From contig JAUMWC010000002.1 in the NCBI GenBank assembly GCA_030529855.1, positions 1 through 64,000 on the forward strand: a DNA stretch of 64,000 bases. Reading direction: 5' to 3'. Below the pieces are notes generated by a model. That model was not told where the DNA came from and made no database searches. It saw nothing but the letters and a program-made list of their open reading frames with translations. The DNA is from Gemella sp. (lineage in GTDB: Bacteria > Bacillota > Bacilli > Staphylococcales > Gemellaceae). Within the stretch, counting starts at the first letter, position 1. Each line of letters begins with the position of its first letter. Position numbers and translations under genes: made by a program. Shown piece after piece: positions 26,288 through 35,432 of this stretch.

Positions 26288-27388
26288 CTATTCTTTATTA
26301 AATTTTTTCATTTTTTCTCTTGAAAAATAATTTTCTGCGAATGTATATTCTGCTACTTCAAAAATAACTATATCTGGTTTGAATTTTGTATAATGTTCTT
26401 TCATATCAAACACATTTTGATAGTTATGTATAGCAATATATTCTGAAAAACTAGTTTTCATGAATTTTTCTCGTCCATTCAGATAAGAACCTTGATAAAC
26501 TAAGGCTCTAGGCTTAGCTTGTTCTAGTTTGTTCTTTGTATAAGAAAAAGTAGGATAATTCTTATCTAATTTTAAATCCTTGTATTGTTTTGAAAAATCT
26601 TCATAATTTTGAGGATTTTTCAAAACAAAATCAGGTGTATCTTCATTTATAGGAAACTTTGATACTTTAAGACTTGTTTCTACTTTATTTTTCACTTCAA
26701 AATTTGATAAATCTACTTCTCTCACAGTAGAGAAATCTTTACTTATCATTTTCAGTAAACCATTCAATCCGTGATAAGCACCCCAGTCATTCCAATGTCC
26801 AGCATCATATTTTTTATTATAGACATCTTGAGTCTTACTCTTTTCTCTTAGTAGATTTGTTGTATCTATATATTTTATTTCTTTACTATCTAAACCACGT
26901 TCAAATTCTTCAATCCACTTACGATTGTAATTGAAACCTTGTGGTAAGTATTCTTTATATACAGATTTTTTTTCTGGATTTATCATCAGATAAAACTGAC
27001 CGCCTTGCGATTCAACATAATCTCTCATCCTTGAGATTGATTCTAAAAAATCTTTATGGTAGTCTGTATATTTTTTCTCATCGGCTAAAAAGAAAAATAC
27101 ATGTCCATCCTTACCATAAGTGTAAACAGGATGAACTAATTCTCCAAATACTTTATCATTCATTTCTACATATGAATTTACAGCAAGTTCTCTTCCACCG
27201 TATCTATCGTCAAAATAAGAATATATATCTTTGAAAGTATCAGCACTAAAATTACTTAGATTTGGAAATTCTTTTAATTTTCTATTATCTATTTCTGATA
27301 CTACATTTGATTTAAAATTGAAAAAGATAAGTGGTAAAAATATTAACAAGGAGAAGATACTTATAAATATAATCTTTAATTTTTTCAT
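26288..27388 (-). CDS. DHHW/AlgX-like polysaccharide acylation protein
   Basis: A 366-residue protein with one N-terminal membrane anchor (about residues 5-25) and an extracellular SGNH-hydrolase-like domain of the DHHW / AlgJ-AlgX type. The diagnostic DAGHWNDWGAY lies near residue 200, and EVAEYTFAENYF near the C-terminus. GGAGGGAG precedes the start. Such proteins complete O-acetyl transfer to a glycan after an MBOAT partner passes the acyl group across the membrane. The partner is encoded directly upstream at 27404-28807. Confidence 0.83.
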   Translation of the reverse strand: MKKLKIIFISIFSLLIFLPLIFFNFKSNVVSEIDNRKLKEFPNLSNFSADTFKDIYSYFDDRYGGRELAVNSYVEMNDKVFGELVHPVYTYGKDGHVFFFLADEKKYTDYHKDFLESISRMRDYVESQGGQFYLMINPEKKSVYKEYLPQGFNYNRKWIEEFERGLDSKEIKYIDTTNLLREKSKTQDVYNKKYDAGHWNDWGAYHGLNGLLKMISKDFSTVREVDLSNFEVKNKVETSLKVSKFPINEDTPDFVLKNPQNYEDFSKQYKDLKLDKNYPTFSYTKNKLEQAKPRALVYQGSYLNGREKFMKTSFSEYIAIHNYQNVFDMKEHYTKFKPDIVIFEVAEYTFAENYFSREKMKKFNKE

Positions 27389-27403
27389 ATACTAATCTCC
27401 CTC

Positions 27404-28807
27404 CTAAAATTGAAAGTATAAGAATGGACTGTAAGTTGAATTTATCATAAATAATATACCTAGTATAAAGCATATTAGAAGGATTAGGTATGTAATAACT
27501 AATCCTAGAAATGTATTTCTAGACCAATCTCTTATCCTATCCAAGTATTTCCATTTACCAATAAAAGCCCCTATCAAAGCAATAATTGTTATAAAGATAA
27601 TTTTATTACTTAGGAAGTATTCATAAGTAAAGTAAATATTACCCTTTGGTTGCCCTAGCATTGATAGGTAATAGACTTTTGCTTGCCAAAGTTCTGGCAA
27701 CATAAATATTATCCACGTTATCATTATAAATATCATTAAGCCTAACCATTTTATAAAACTTGGAATAGCAATATAAAATTTCTTATCTCTGACATATCTT
27801 TCTAACATAATAACAATAGCATGAGCAAATCCCCATAGAACAAAGTTTATTGTAGACCCATGCCAAATACCTGTAGTCATAAACACGATAAATAGATTTA
27901 GGTAAATATTTTTTCTATTACCCCCTAAAGGAATATAGATATAGGTTCTAAACCAAGTTCCTAATGATATGTGCCATCTACGCCAGAATTCTCCTAGGCT
28001 TGTGGCTGTATATGGATAATTGAAGTTTTCTTTGAAATCAAATCCAAATAATCTACTGATTCCTATGGCTATATCTGAGTACGCCGAGAAATCATAGTAG
28101 ATTTGAAGGAAATACAGAACTGCTCCTAAAACAGCTGTTTGCCAGTCTATTCCTGAACTTGTTGCATTAGTAGTTATTTTTAAAACAGTAGCCCCTAAGG
28201 TATCTGCAATAATAGCTTTTTTCGCAAATCCTATCATTATTCTCTCAATTCCAGAGAAGAACATATCTATCGATACTTGCCTTGACCTTAATTGCGGAGC
28301 AAAATCTCGCCATAATACTATAGGTCCAGATGTAACTTTTGGGAAAAATAGGAAGAATAACAATGTATCTAAATACGTTCCAGCCTTGGCTTCGTTTTTA
28401 TAAATATCTACTAGATATGATATCGATTCAAATATTATAAATGACATACCTAGTGGTACGATAATATCAGTGAATGTTACTGCAAGTAGACTAATATTAG
28501 AAAATGAGCTATATAACATCTGTCCATACTTGTAATATGCCATTATTAAAATAGGGATTGATATAAATAATGTTAAATTCCCTAAACTTGCTTTCTTTTC
28601 TAGTATTTTTCCCATTATATAAATAAGTGTGATAAATACTAATAGATATAGTATGTTTTTAAAACCTGCACTTGCGTAAAATAACAAGCTCAAAACTACT
28701 AGAACAAAATTATTAAGAGTGCTTTTCTTAAATAAATTTAGTACATAGTAAAGCAACACAGCTATAGGCAGGAACAAAAATAGAAAACTAGTTGTCGTAA
28801 ATGCCAT
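27404..28807 (-). CDS. MBOAT-family O-acyltransferase (AlgI/PatA-like)
   Basis: A 467-residue polytopic MBOAT protein. The family signature is ENFNYPYTATSLGEFWRRWH then ISLGTWFRTYIYIPLGGNR, followed by FMTTGIWHGSTINFVLWGFA with the catalytic histidine region (WHG and FAHA). AlgI, PatA and DltB share this fold. With the DHHW protein immediately downstream it forms a two-part acylation machine for the operon 2 polymer; O-acetylation is the most likely chemistry. The upstream gene stop lies one base before its start. Confidence 0.92.
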   Translation of the reverse strand: MAFTTTSFLFLFLPIAVLLYYVLNLFKKSTLNNFVLVVLSLLFYASAGFKNILYLLVFITLIYIMGKILEKKASLGNLTLFISIPILIMAYYKYGQMLYSSFSNISLLAVTFTDIIVPLGMSFIIFESISYLVDIYKNEAKAGTYLDTLLFFLFFPKVTSGPIVLWRDFAPQLRSRQVSIDMFFSGIERIMIGFAKKAIIADTLGATVLKITTNATSSGIDWQTAVLGAVLYFLQIYYDFSAYSDIAIGISRLFGFDFKENFNYPYTATSLGEFWRRWHISLGTWFRTYIYIPLGGNRKNIYLNLFIVFMTTGIWHGSTINFVLWGFAHAIVIMLERYVRDKKFYIAIPSFIKWLGLMIFIMITWIIFMLPELWQAKVYYLSMLGQPKGNIYFTYEYFLSNKIIFITIIALIGAFIGKWKYLDRIRDWSRNTFLGLVITYLILLICFILGILFMINSTYSPFLYFQF

Positions 28808-28808
28808 T

Positions 28809-30335
28809 TTATACTTCCTCCTTTTTAGTTAATTTTGTTACTCTAACATAAACTCCCTTTATATAATACTCTAAATTTTTTATTGAATATACAAATAAAA
28901 TAATAAACAGTGGTAAATTTGTAAATAAATATCTAGACCTAGCCTCAAAAATTATTAAAAATAAAAATAGGGCTATTAAAGTCAACTGAATCAGATAAAT
29001 TTCTTTTTCTTTGCTAGAAATACTAATAGAAAAAATTGTAAATGCTAGTACCACTAGCCAATTAGCCTGACTCACTATCACAAAATACTTATAGTTTTCT
29101 CCATTAGAATAATATATAGATCTAAAAAACTTGGAAATTAAACTTTTTTCTTTTAATATTTCTCTATAAAATTCACCTTCAACACCCCACGCAAATGTTC
29201 CGTCGTTATAATTAATCAGTATTTTTTTCAACACGTGATTAGATAATCCTGTGATTCCAAACTTTTCAATTCTATTCTCAATTTCCAATAAATTATAGTA
29301 ATTTCTTTCTTCTCTTGTTTCATATGATATAGATTCTTTAACATCAGGATAATAATAAATACCATTCGTTTGATTGTTTAATCCCATTTTCACAAAATGT
29401 AATATCCCTACTGATTTTTCTTTATCTATCCCACTCTTTTCTGTAATCGTAAATTTTTGAACTTGAGAACAGGAAAACACTAAAAAAACAGCCAATAAAA
29501 TAAACTTAAATTTTTCTTGGATATTTCTCTCTCGAAAAATTTCATAAATAATTATAGCTATAAAAATTAAAAAAGATTGTGGTTTTATTGCTAAAGAAAA
29601 ATAAGCTAGAAGGGCTATCAAAATAACATAACCATAAGAGAATTTACCTATCTTTAAATATCTTAAATATAAATATAAGATACTTATAGGAAAAATTAAG
29701 CCTAGCGAATCTGAATAAGGTATTGATACCCAAGGTGAAAACATAACTAACAAATTATAATAAATATAAGTCAGGATACTATACTCTCTATTTTTAAATA
29801 AAATCCTACTCGTCTTATAGACAATAATAGCCACAAAATTATATAATCCTGCCATAATTGAAAGTAAAATAAAGTAATTATAATTTTCTAAACCTAGCAA
29901 GTTAGAAAATTTAATAATTCCTGCAAAAATCCAAACAATAAAAATATTATTAGGATATTGTGAAAAATACTCTACATTTTTTATTTTTCCCTCCACAGCT
30001 AAATTTTGAGCTGCTATCAAAATATCTCTAACATCCCAATCCGTTAGAAAATAATAATTATAAATTATAAAATTATGAAAAATAAAAATTAGACCTTGAA
30101 ATAAATATAAAAATTTTATTGTTTTATTACTAAATGCCTTATCTATGAATTTTGATAAAAATAAAATTGCTATTAAAAAGACTGCTCCTGCTGAAAATAG
30201 ATAAAAATTATACTGACTTTCTGCTAACTTAGTTTTATATTCTATATCATTAGAAAAGAAAATAGCTAATAATATTACTAGTATTATGACAAAATACCCT
30301 AGTCTTACAAAATTATTAAGATATTTAATGTACAT
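28809..30335 (-). CDS. GT-C-like integral membrane glycosyltransferase
   Basis: A 508-residue very hydrophobic protein with about 11-12 helices. The acidic TDWDVRDILIAAQNLAVEG on the first outer loop fits GT-C enzymes of the mannosyltransferase/GT39 type, which use polyprenyl-phosphate sugar donors. VQFEARSRYLFTNLPLF-like text (IFEARSRYLFTNLPLF) occurs near the C-terminus. In a Wzy-type operon it could add a side-branch sugar outside the membrane. A polymer-length or flippase role seems less likely. Function is inferred from topology. It overlaps the upstream GT4 gene by 11 bases. Confidence 0.68.
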   Translation of the reverse strand: MYIKYLNNFVRLGYFVIILVILLAIFFSNDIEYKTKLAESQYNFYLFSAGAVFLIAILFLSKFIDKAFSNKTIKFLYLFQGLIFIFHNFIIYNYYFLTDWDVRDILIAAQNLAVEGKIKNVEYFSQYPNNIFIVWIFAGIIKFSNLLGLENYNYFILLSIMAGLYNFVAIIVYKTSRILFKNREYSILTYIYYNLLVMFSPWVSIPYSDSLGLIFPISILYLYLRYLKIGKFSYGYVILIALLAYFSLAIKPQSFLIFIAIIIYEIFRERNIQEKFKFILLAVFLVFSCSQVQKFTITEKSGIDKEKSVGILHFVKMGLNNQTNGIYYYPDVKESISYETREERNYYNLLEIENRIEKFGITGLSNHVLKKILINYNDGTFAWGVEGEFYREILKEKSLISKFFRSIYYSNGENYKYFVIVSQANWLVVLAFTIFSISISSKEKEIYLIQLTLIALFLFLIIFEARSRYLFTNLPLFIILFVYSIKNLEYYIKGVYVRVTKLTKKEEV

Positions 30336-31455
30336 TACTATCTCCTTGTGGTTCTAAACCTTCTAGTAGTTTCTTAAAGTTAGCTACTTGATTTTCTAGG
30401 GTAAAGTTTTCTATAAAGGCAGTCATCTCTTCTTTATTAACTTGCTCTTTTCCTTCTAGATAATTTACTAGGGATTCTTCTGCTTGAGTATTTGAGTAAA
30501 TCACTTTTCCAAATTTTCCATTTTGAGAAAGTTCTTCTGAACCTCCTACTTCTGTCGAAACAAAGGGAATACCCAGAGACATAGCTTCAACATAGGCTCC
30601 TGAAAATCCTTCTTGCAGGGACATAGATAAGAGACAAGACATATTTTTCATTATCTTGTATGGGTTAGACTGATATCCTAGAAAATGAACATAATCACCA
30701 AGTCCGTAATCTTGTACTTTTTGCTTCAGTTCTTCTTCCATAACTCCGCTTCCTACATAATAAAGATTATATTTATATCCCTTTTCGTGAAGTGATTTTA
30801 TAATTTCTAACACTTTGTCAGAACCTTTTTCTTTGGATATTCTCCCCAGAGTAAAGATTGATTTTTCTTTTACTGCTATCTCTGATTCTTCTTTAGCTTT
30901 TTCTTTTATCGATTCAAAATCATAGCCATTATATACTAGAGAAATTTTATTTTCATACTGCGGATATAAGTCGATAATAGACTGTCTTGTTTTTTTAGAA
31001 ATCGCCACTATTTTGTTAGCTTGTCCGAAGTGGTTTTTATAATTTTCTTTTCTCCAAGCGTATCTATCTTCAGCAAAGTCTTCTATAGAACCGTGCACCC
31101 AATGTATTTTTCTATTATTATTTTTCGAAAAAGGCATATCCGGATACATTATCTCAAAGTGTATTTCTATATCATAGTTATCATCTCTAACTAGATATTT
31201 TCTTAATAAATTAGGAAACTTTTTCCCTAATTGCATTAGTAATATATTTAAGAAATTAGGATATTTATAAGAGTATAAATAATTTTTTATACTTACATTA
31301 GCAGGGTATTTTTCCAGTCCTCTGCTTCCTCTTTCTGTTTCTATAATATCAAATTTATAATCAGCAAAATCCCCATTATTCAGGATTGCTGACAGTATTT
31401 TTTCTGCCCCTCCCCCTGATGAGAAAGACGGAATAAGTATTAAAACTTTTTTCAT
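30325..31455 (-). CDS. GT4 family glycosyltransferase
   Basis: A 376-residue GT-B enzyme of family 4. The N-terminus has LIPSFSSGGGAEKIL, the donor-site region RISKEKGSDKVLEIIKSLHE near residue 207, and the retaining-enzyme motif SLQEGFSGAYVEAMSLGIP near 275-293 with the E-x7-E glutamates. It adds one sugar with retention. It overlaps its neighbours on both sides (1 base with the upstream GT2 gene, 11 bases with the GT-C gene), consistent with one tightly packed operon. Confidence 0.9.
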   Translation of the reverse strand: MKKVLILIPSFSSGGGAEKILSAILNNGDFADYKFDIIETERGSRGLEKYPANVSIKNYLYSYKYPNFLNILLMQLGKKFPNLLRKYLVRDDNYDIEIHFEIMYPDMPFSKNNNRKIHWVHGSIEDFAEDRYAWRKENYKNHFGQANKIVAISKKTRQSIIDLYPQYENKISLVYNGYDFESIKEKAKEESEIAVKEKSIFTLGRISKEKGSDKVLEIIKSLHEKGYKYNLYYVGSGVMEEELKQKVQDYGLGDYVHFLGYQSNPYKIMKNMSCLLSMSLQEGFSGAYVEAMSLGIPFVSTEVGGSEELSQNGKFGKVIYSNTQAEESLVNYLEGKEQVNKEEMTAFIENFTLENQVANFKKLLEGLEPQGDSNVH

Positions 31456-32438
31456 TACTTATTAAGCACCATCCTTGATTTATAAACTTTATATAGTATT
31501 TTGTATAGTCCTGCATTAACACTTAATACTGCAAGTGATAATTTTAAATTCTTAGCTGCATTTTTACTAGCTAGAACTTTTGATTTATTATCTTTTAGGA
31601 ATTTATATACCTCATCAAATCTCTCGATAGACTTGTAATTATCTTCTAAAATCATATGATTAAAAGTTGATAAGTAGGCATACACTTGTCTAATAAAGGC
31701 TTCTTCTTTTAAATCTGGATAAGATATATCAACAAAGCTTTTTAGCTTATCTAGTATTTCGATAAGATCTAATTGCTTAGGACTATATTTTTCTGTTGTT
31801 ATAGAATTTTCTCTAATATAGTAATAATAGTGGGCTTCACTTGTGATACTTATCTTATCTATTTTTTGAACTAGGTCATAGTTATAATAAATATCTTCGT
31901 AGTATTTCCCCTTAGGAAAAGTTAATTCTTTGGCTAGGTTAGCATCTATCAACTTGCACCAAACAGAACCATAGACTTTTTCCATAGTTAGATACTCTCT
32001 TATATATTCTTTAGTATCAATCGTTTTTCTATAAGAAGGACCTTCATAATGAGGTCTTTCTTTATTACCATAAATTCTAGTGACATTAGATTCTGCTACT
32101 AGTGTATTTTCTGTTTTAATCAAATCATATAGGTTTTGGTACATATTCTCGTTAATGTAGTCATCTGAATCTACAAATCCTATATAAGTACCTTTGGCTC
32201 CTGCTACTCCATAATTTCTAGCATCAGATAAACCACCATTTTCTTTATGATAGACTACAATACGGTCATCTTTTTTAGCTAATTCATCAGCTAGTTTTCC
32301 TGAATTATCAGGAGAACCATCATCCACTAGAATTATTTCTAAATTCTTATAGGTCTGATTGATTATTGAATCTACACATCTCTCTAGGTATTTTTCTACC
32401 TTATAGACTGGAACTATTATACTTATCATTTCACTCAT
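31455..32438 (-). CDS. GT2 family glycosyltransferase, tandem copy B
   Basis: A 327-residue family 2 enzyme: IIVPVYKVEKYLERCVDSII, LVDDGSPDNSGKLADELAKK, ENGGLSDARNYGV and VDSDDYINENMYQ. The first about 110 residues are nearly identical to the adjacent copy at 32438-33415, while the C-terminal acceptor halves differ more. It is thus one half of a tandem duplication. Adjacent gene ends overlap by one base. The pair would add two consecutive sugars in the operon 2 repeat unit. Confidence 0.88.
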   Translation of the reverse strand: MSEMISIIVPVYKVEKYLERCVDSIINQTYKNLEIILVDDGSPDNSGKLADELAKKDDRIVVYHKENGGLSDARNYGVAGAKGTYIGFVDSDDYINENMYQNLYDLIKTENTLVAESNVTRIYGNKERPHYEGPSYRKTIDTKEYIREYLTMEKVYGSVWCKLIDANLAKELTFPKGKYYEDIYYNYDLVQKIDKISITSEAHYYYYIRENSITTEKYSPKQLDLIEILDKLKSFVDISYPDLKEEAFIRQVYAYLSTFNHMILEDNYKSIERFDEVYKFLKDNKSKVLASKNAAKNLKLSLAVLSVNAGLYKILYKVYKSRMVLNK

Positions 32439-33415
32439 TAGTTTTTACCCAATCCTTTCGTGTATTTTTTCAGTACCTCTTTGTAAAATCTTGTACTAGT
32501 TACTAGCAGTAGTGACGATAATTTTCTCTTTTTATCTATTACTGGATTTTTTAAGATATTAAAAATATTTCCCTGGAAATATTTTTTTATTCTAGGATAA
32601 TTTATATTTTTTTTGTACTCATCTAGCATTATTATCTGGTTCATTATTCCAAAGTAAGCGTACATTTCTCGGCTATTAGCTTCATTTTCTAAAGTTGGAT
32701 AAGTTACTTTAGCATAATCACTGATTTCTTTTGATATATCTATCAAGGTTAATTGCCTGTCATTAAATTTTTCGTGAGTAATAGAATCTTCTCTAACTAA
32801 ATAGTAGTAATAAGGCTTAGATGTAATCATAAATTTCTCTGCATTTTTTATTAAGTCTAAGGCATAGTACATATCTTCATAAATTTTTCCTACAGGGAAA
32901 TTTATAGATTTAGCTATATTTGATTTTATCAATCTACACGCTGTAGCTCCGTATAATTTTTCCATAAGAAGATATTCTTTCAAGTAGCCTTGTCTATCTA
33001 ATTTCAAATAGTATTCTTCTTCGTATTGATACTTATATACTTCATTTGGATAAACAAAGGTAAAGTTACACTCTGCTACATCTGCATCTTCTTTTTTTAT
33101 TGTCTCATACAGGTGCTGATACATATCTGGATGAATATAATCATCTGAATCTACGAATCCTATAAAGTCCCCCTTAGATTTCTCTACTCCATAGTTTCTA
33201 GCGTCTGATAAACCACCATTTTCTTTATGATAAACTACAATACGCTCATCTTTTTTTGCCAATTCATCAGCTAGTTTTCCTGAATTATCCGGTGATCCAT
33301 CATTCACCAAGATAATTTCTAAATTTTTATATGTCTGATTTATTAGTGAATTTACACATTTTTCTAGATATTTTTCTACGTTATAAACTGGTACTATTAC
33401 ACTTATTAGTTCCAT
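32438..33415 (-). CDS. GT2 family glycosyltransferase, tandem copy A
   Basis: A 325-residue family 2 enzyme: VIVPVYNVEKYLEKCVNSLI, LVNDGSPDNSGKLADELAKK, ENGGLSDARNYGV and VDSDDYIHPDMYQ. It shares the catalytic half with copy B next to it. The ACRLIKSNIAKSINFPVGKIYED segment in the middle has an equivalent in copy B (VWCKLIDANLAKELTFPKGK), so the duplication covers the whole gene. Divergence of the C-termini suggests changed acceptor choice. It follows the aminotransferase gene by one base. Confidence 0.88.
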   Translation of the reverse strand: MELISVIVPVYNVEKYLEKCVNSLINQTYKNLEIILVNDGSPDNSGKLADELAKKDERIVVYHKENGGLSDARNYGVEKSKGDFIGFVDSDDYIHPDMYQHLYETIKKEDADVAECNFTFVYPNEVYKYQYEEEYYLKLDRQGYLKEYLLMEKLYGATACRLIKSNIAKSINFPVGKIYEDMYYALDLIKNAEKFMITSKPYYYYLVREDSITHEKFNDRQLTLIDISKEISDYAKVTYPTLENEANSREMYAYFGIMNQIIMLDEYKKNINYPRIKKYFQGNIFNILKNPVIDKKRKLSSLLLVTSTRFYKEVLKKYTKGLGKN

Positions 33416-33416
33416 A

Positions 33417-34634
33417 CTAAACTCCTAGTACTTCAGCTACTACTTCCTTGTAGTTACTTACAATGTAGTCTATTTCTTCATCAGTTAATCTCGTATGTAG
33501 TGGCAAGGTAATTTCATTTTCATAATACTTATATGCATTTGGATAGTTTGCTATGTCGAATCCTTTGTCCTTATATGCAGTTAGTAAAGGAAGTGGCTTG
33601 TAGTGAACATTTGTTGAAATTCCGAGTTCAGCCATTCTCTTTATAATCTCATTTCTTTCTTCTAAACTAGCTCCTTCTACGTGTGTAATGTATAAGTGAT
33701 GAGATGACAAGTAGCTCTCCGTCTTATGTTTTAGTGATGTTATTCTTGTTCCTTCTAAGGCTTTGTCATATTTATCTGCTACTTGGTAACGTTTTTCTAA
33801 GAGACTTGGGTATCTCTTGAATTGAACAAGCCCTATTGCTGCTGCTATATCTGTCATATTGCACTTGTAGGCAGGGATTAGAATATCATATTCCCAAGAG
33901 CCTGCTTGTGTTTTAGCCAAGGCATCTTTGGTTTGACCGTGTAGTGAATAAATTTGGAATTCTTTGTATAGTTCTTCATTATCAAAATTTGGATTTTCTT
34001 TCCAAGTTACTGATCCACCTTCTGCTGTTGTGAAGTTTTTTACTGCGTGGAATGAGAATGTAGAAAAATCTGCGATTGATCCTACTTTTTGTCCTTTGTA
34101 AACAGAACCTAAAGCGTGGGCTGCATCTGTAATTATTGCTACTCGTCCTAGTTTTTCTTGATATTTAGAGTCTGCCTTGAATAATGATTTTTTCTCTTCT
34201 ACGATTTGGAATAGTCTATCGTAATCACAAGGAATACCACATAAATCTACTGGTATAATTGCCTTTGTTTTTTCTGTAATGGCATCCGATAATTTGTCAT
34301 AATCCATTTCAAATGAGTTTGCTTGAATATCTACCATTACTGGAGTAGCTCCAACGTGATAGATTACTGAACAAGATGCAGTATAAGTCATAGCTGGTAC
34401 TATTACTTCATCTCCTGCACCTATCCCTAAAACTCGAAGTGTCATCTCTAGCGACGCAGTGGCTGAGTTTAAACAAACTGTTTTTGGTGTATTTGTAAAT
34501 GTTGATAGTTTTTTCTCTAATTCTTTTACTCTTGGCCCTGTTGTTATCCAACCTGATTTTAGGGCTTCTACTACTTCGTTAATTTCTTCTTCACTTATAT
34601 CCGGTGGTGAAAATGGTATATTTAACTTTGTCAT
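33417..34634 (-). CDS. DegT/DnrJ/EryC1 sugar aminotransferase
   Basis: A 405-residue PLP enzyme of the sugar-nucleotide aminotransferase family. The N-terminal FSPPDISEEEINEVVEALKS is typical. ITDAAHALGS at 168-177 holds the cofactor-contacting aspartate and SFHAVKNFTTAEGG has the PLP lysine at residue 199. It would aminate a 4-keto (or 3-keto) UDP-sugar, for example to a 4-amino-4,6-dideoxy sugar as in PglE-type or AATGal-type pathways. No 4,6-dehydratase is encoded in the window, so that step must come from elsewhere. It follows the initiating transferase by 9 bases, which suggests the amino sugar is the first residue loaded. Confidence 0.9.
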   Translation of the reverse strand: MTKLNIPFSPPDISEEEINEVVEALKSGWITTGPRVKELEKKLSTFTNTPKTVCLNSATASLEMTLRVLGIGAGDEVIVPAMTYTASCSVIYHVGATPVMVDIQANSFEMDYDKLSDAITEKTKAIIPVDLCGIPCDYDRLFQIVEEKKSLFKADSKYQEKLGRVAIITDAAHALGSVYKGQKVGSIADFSTFSFHAVKNFTTAEGGSVTWKENPNFDNEELYKEFQIYSLHGQTKDALAKTQAGSWEYDILIPAYKCNMTDIAAAIGLVQFKRYPSLLEKRYQVADKYDKALEGTRITSLKHKTESYLSSHHLYITHVEGASLEERNEIIKRMAELGISTNVHYKPLPLLTAYKDKGFDIANYPNAYKYYENEITLPLHTRLTDEEIDYIVSNYKEVVAEVLGV

Positions 34635-34643
34635 TTCTTTCTC

Positions 34644-35336
34644 CTATTTTAGCACTCCGAAGAATGTTGCTATCATAATTTTTATATCTTTTATAAATGA
34701 AAATTCTTCTAAATATTCTAGATTATATTTCATCTTATCTGGTAGTACTTTTTCTACGTAGGCTTGGTCTACGTCCATACCTTGACTTGTCCATTTTTCT
34801 AGGACTGCATCCTCATCTTTGTACTTGATACTAGCTGTAGATGTTACTCCTGCTGGCAACAATAATGTTGCATACATTTCTTTGCTGTATCTATCTACAT
34901 ACTTAGCTACTTCTGGTCTTGTTCCTACAAAAGACATGTCTCCTAAAAGGATATTTATTAATTGTGGAACTTCGTCTAATCTAGATTTTCTTAATTTTTT
35001 TCCTACTCTTGATATTCTAGGGTCATCTTGCAGAGTTACTGCCGAACCTAGTTTATCAGCATTTTGAACCATAGTTCTAAATTTAAAAATTTTAAATTCT
35101 TTTCCGTAAGTAGTTATTCTGGTTTGTCTATAAAAGACTGGCCCTTCACTATCTAACTTTATCCAGATTGCGATAAAAGCTAGAATGGGGCTTACTAGAA
35201 TAAGCATTAGTGCTGCTAAAATTTTATCAAATATTTTTTTTATTAGTAATGAAACTTTTTTCTTTTTTATTATTTTGTAATATCTCTCAACTTCTTCTGT
35301 TTGAAACCGAGAATCTAAGTCTGTGAATTTTCTCAT
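34644..35336 (-). CDS. Undecaprenyl-phosphate sugar phosphotransferase (operon 2)
   Basis: A 230-residue initiating transferase of the PglC/WecP type. It has a 30-residue cytosolic head, one membrane segment (about residues 34-58) and a catalytic domain with KIFKFRTM, DPRISRVGKKLRKSRLDEVP, NILLGDMSFVGTRP and an acidic C-terminal region. The catalytic pair is D-E in RLDEVPQ. The GVTSTASIKYKDE segment resembles enzymes using amino or diamino sugars, in line with the aminotransferase next to it. It is the first gene of operon 2. Confidence 0.92.
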   Translation of the reverse strand: MRKFTDLDSRFQTEEVERYYKIIKKKKVSLLIKKIFDKILAALMLILVSPILAFIAIWIKLDSEGPVFYRQTRITTYGKEFKIFKFRTMVQNADKLGSAVTLQDDPRISRVGKKLRKSRLDEVPQLINILLGDMSFVGTRPEVAKYVDRYSKEMYATLLLPAGVTSTASIKYKDEDAVLEKWTSQGMDVDQAYVEKVLPDKMKYNLEYLEEFSFIKDIKIMIATFFGVLK

Positions 35337-35370
35337 ACTGCACCTATTTTATCCATAATATATCTAATTT

Positions 35371-35379
35371 ATTATATCA
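35371..35379 (-). promoter_or_regulatory. Extended -10 promoter of polysaccharide operon 2
   Basis: TGATATAAT on the minus strand, about 35 bases before the first gene. No convincing -35 is seen, so recognition probably relies on the TG extension. Confidence 0.5.
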
Positions 35380-35403
35380 TAAAACACTATTTCTAGGCAT
35401 AAT

Positions 35404-35430
35404 AAAAAGAGAGCTTTGAGCTCTCTTTTT
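35404..35430. terminator. Terminator after the M23 peptidase gene
   Basis: AAAAAGAGAGCT, loop TTG, AGCTCTCTTTTT: perfect 12-base stem with T-run, directly after the stop of the peptidase gene. Confidence 0.88.
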
Positions 35431-35432
35431 AT

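Noticed and set aside
34644-34761. Second initiating transferase as a redundant copy of the first
   Set aside because: The two enzymes differ in length, N-terminal head and C-terminal half, and each heads a different gene set.
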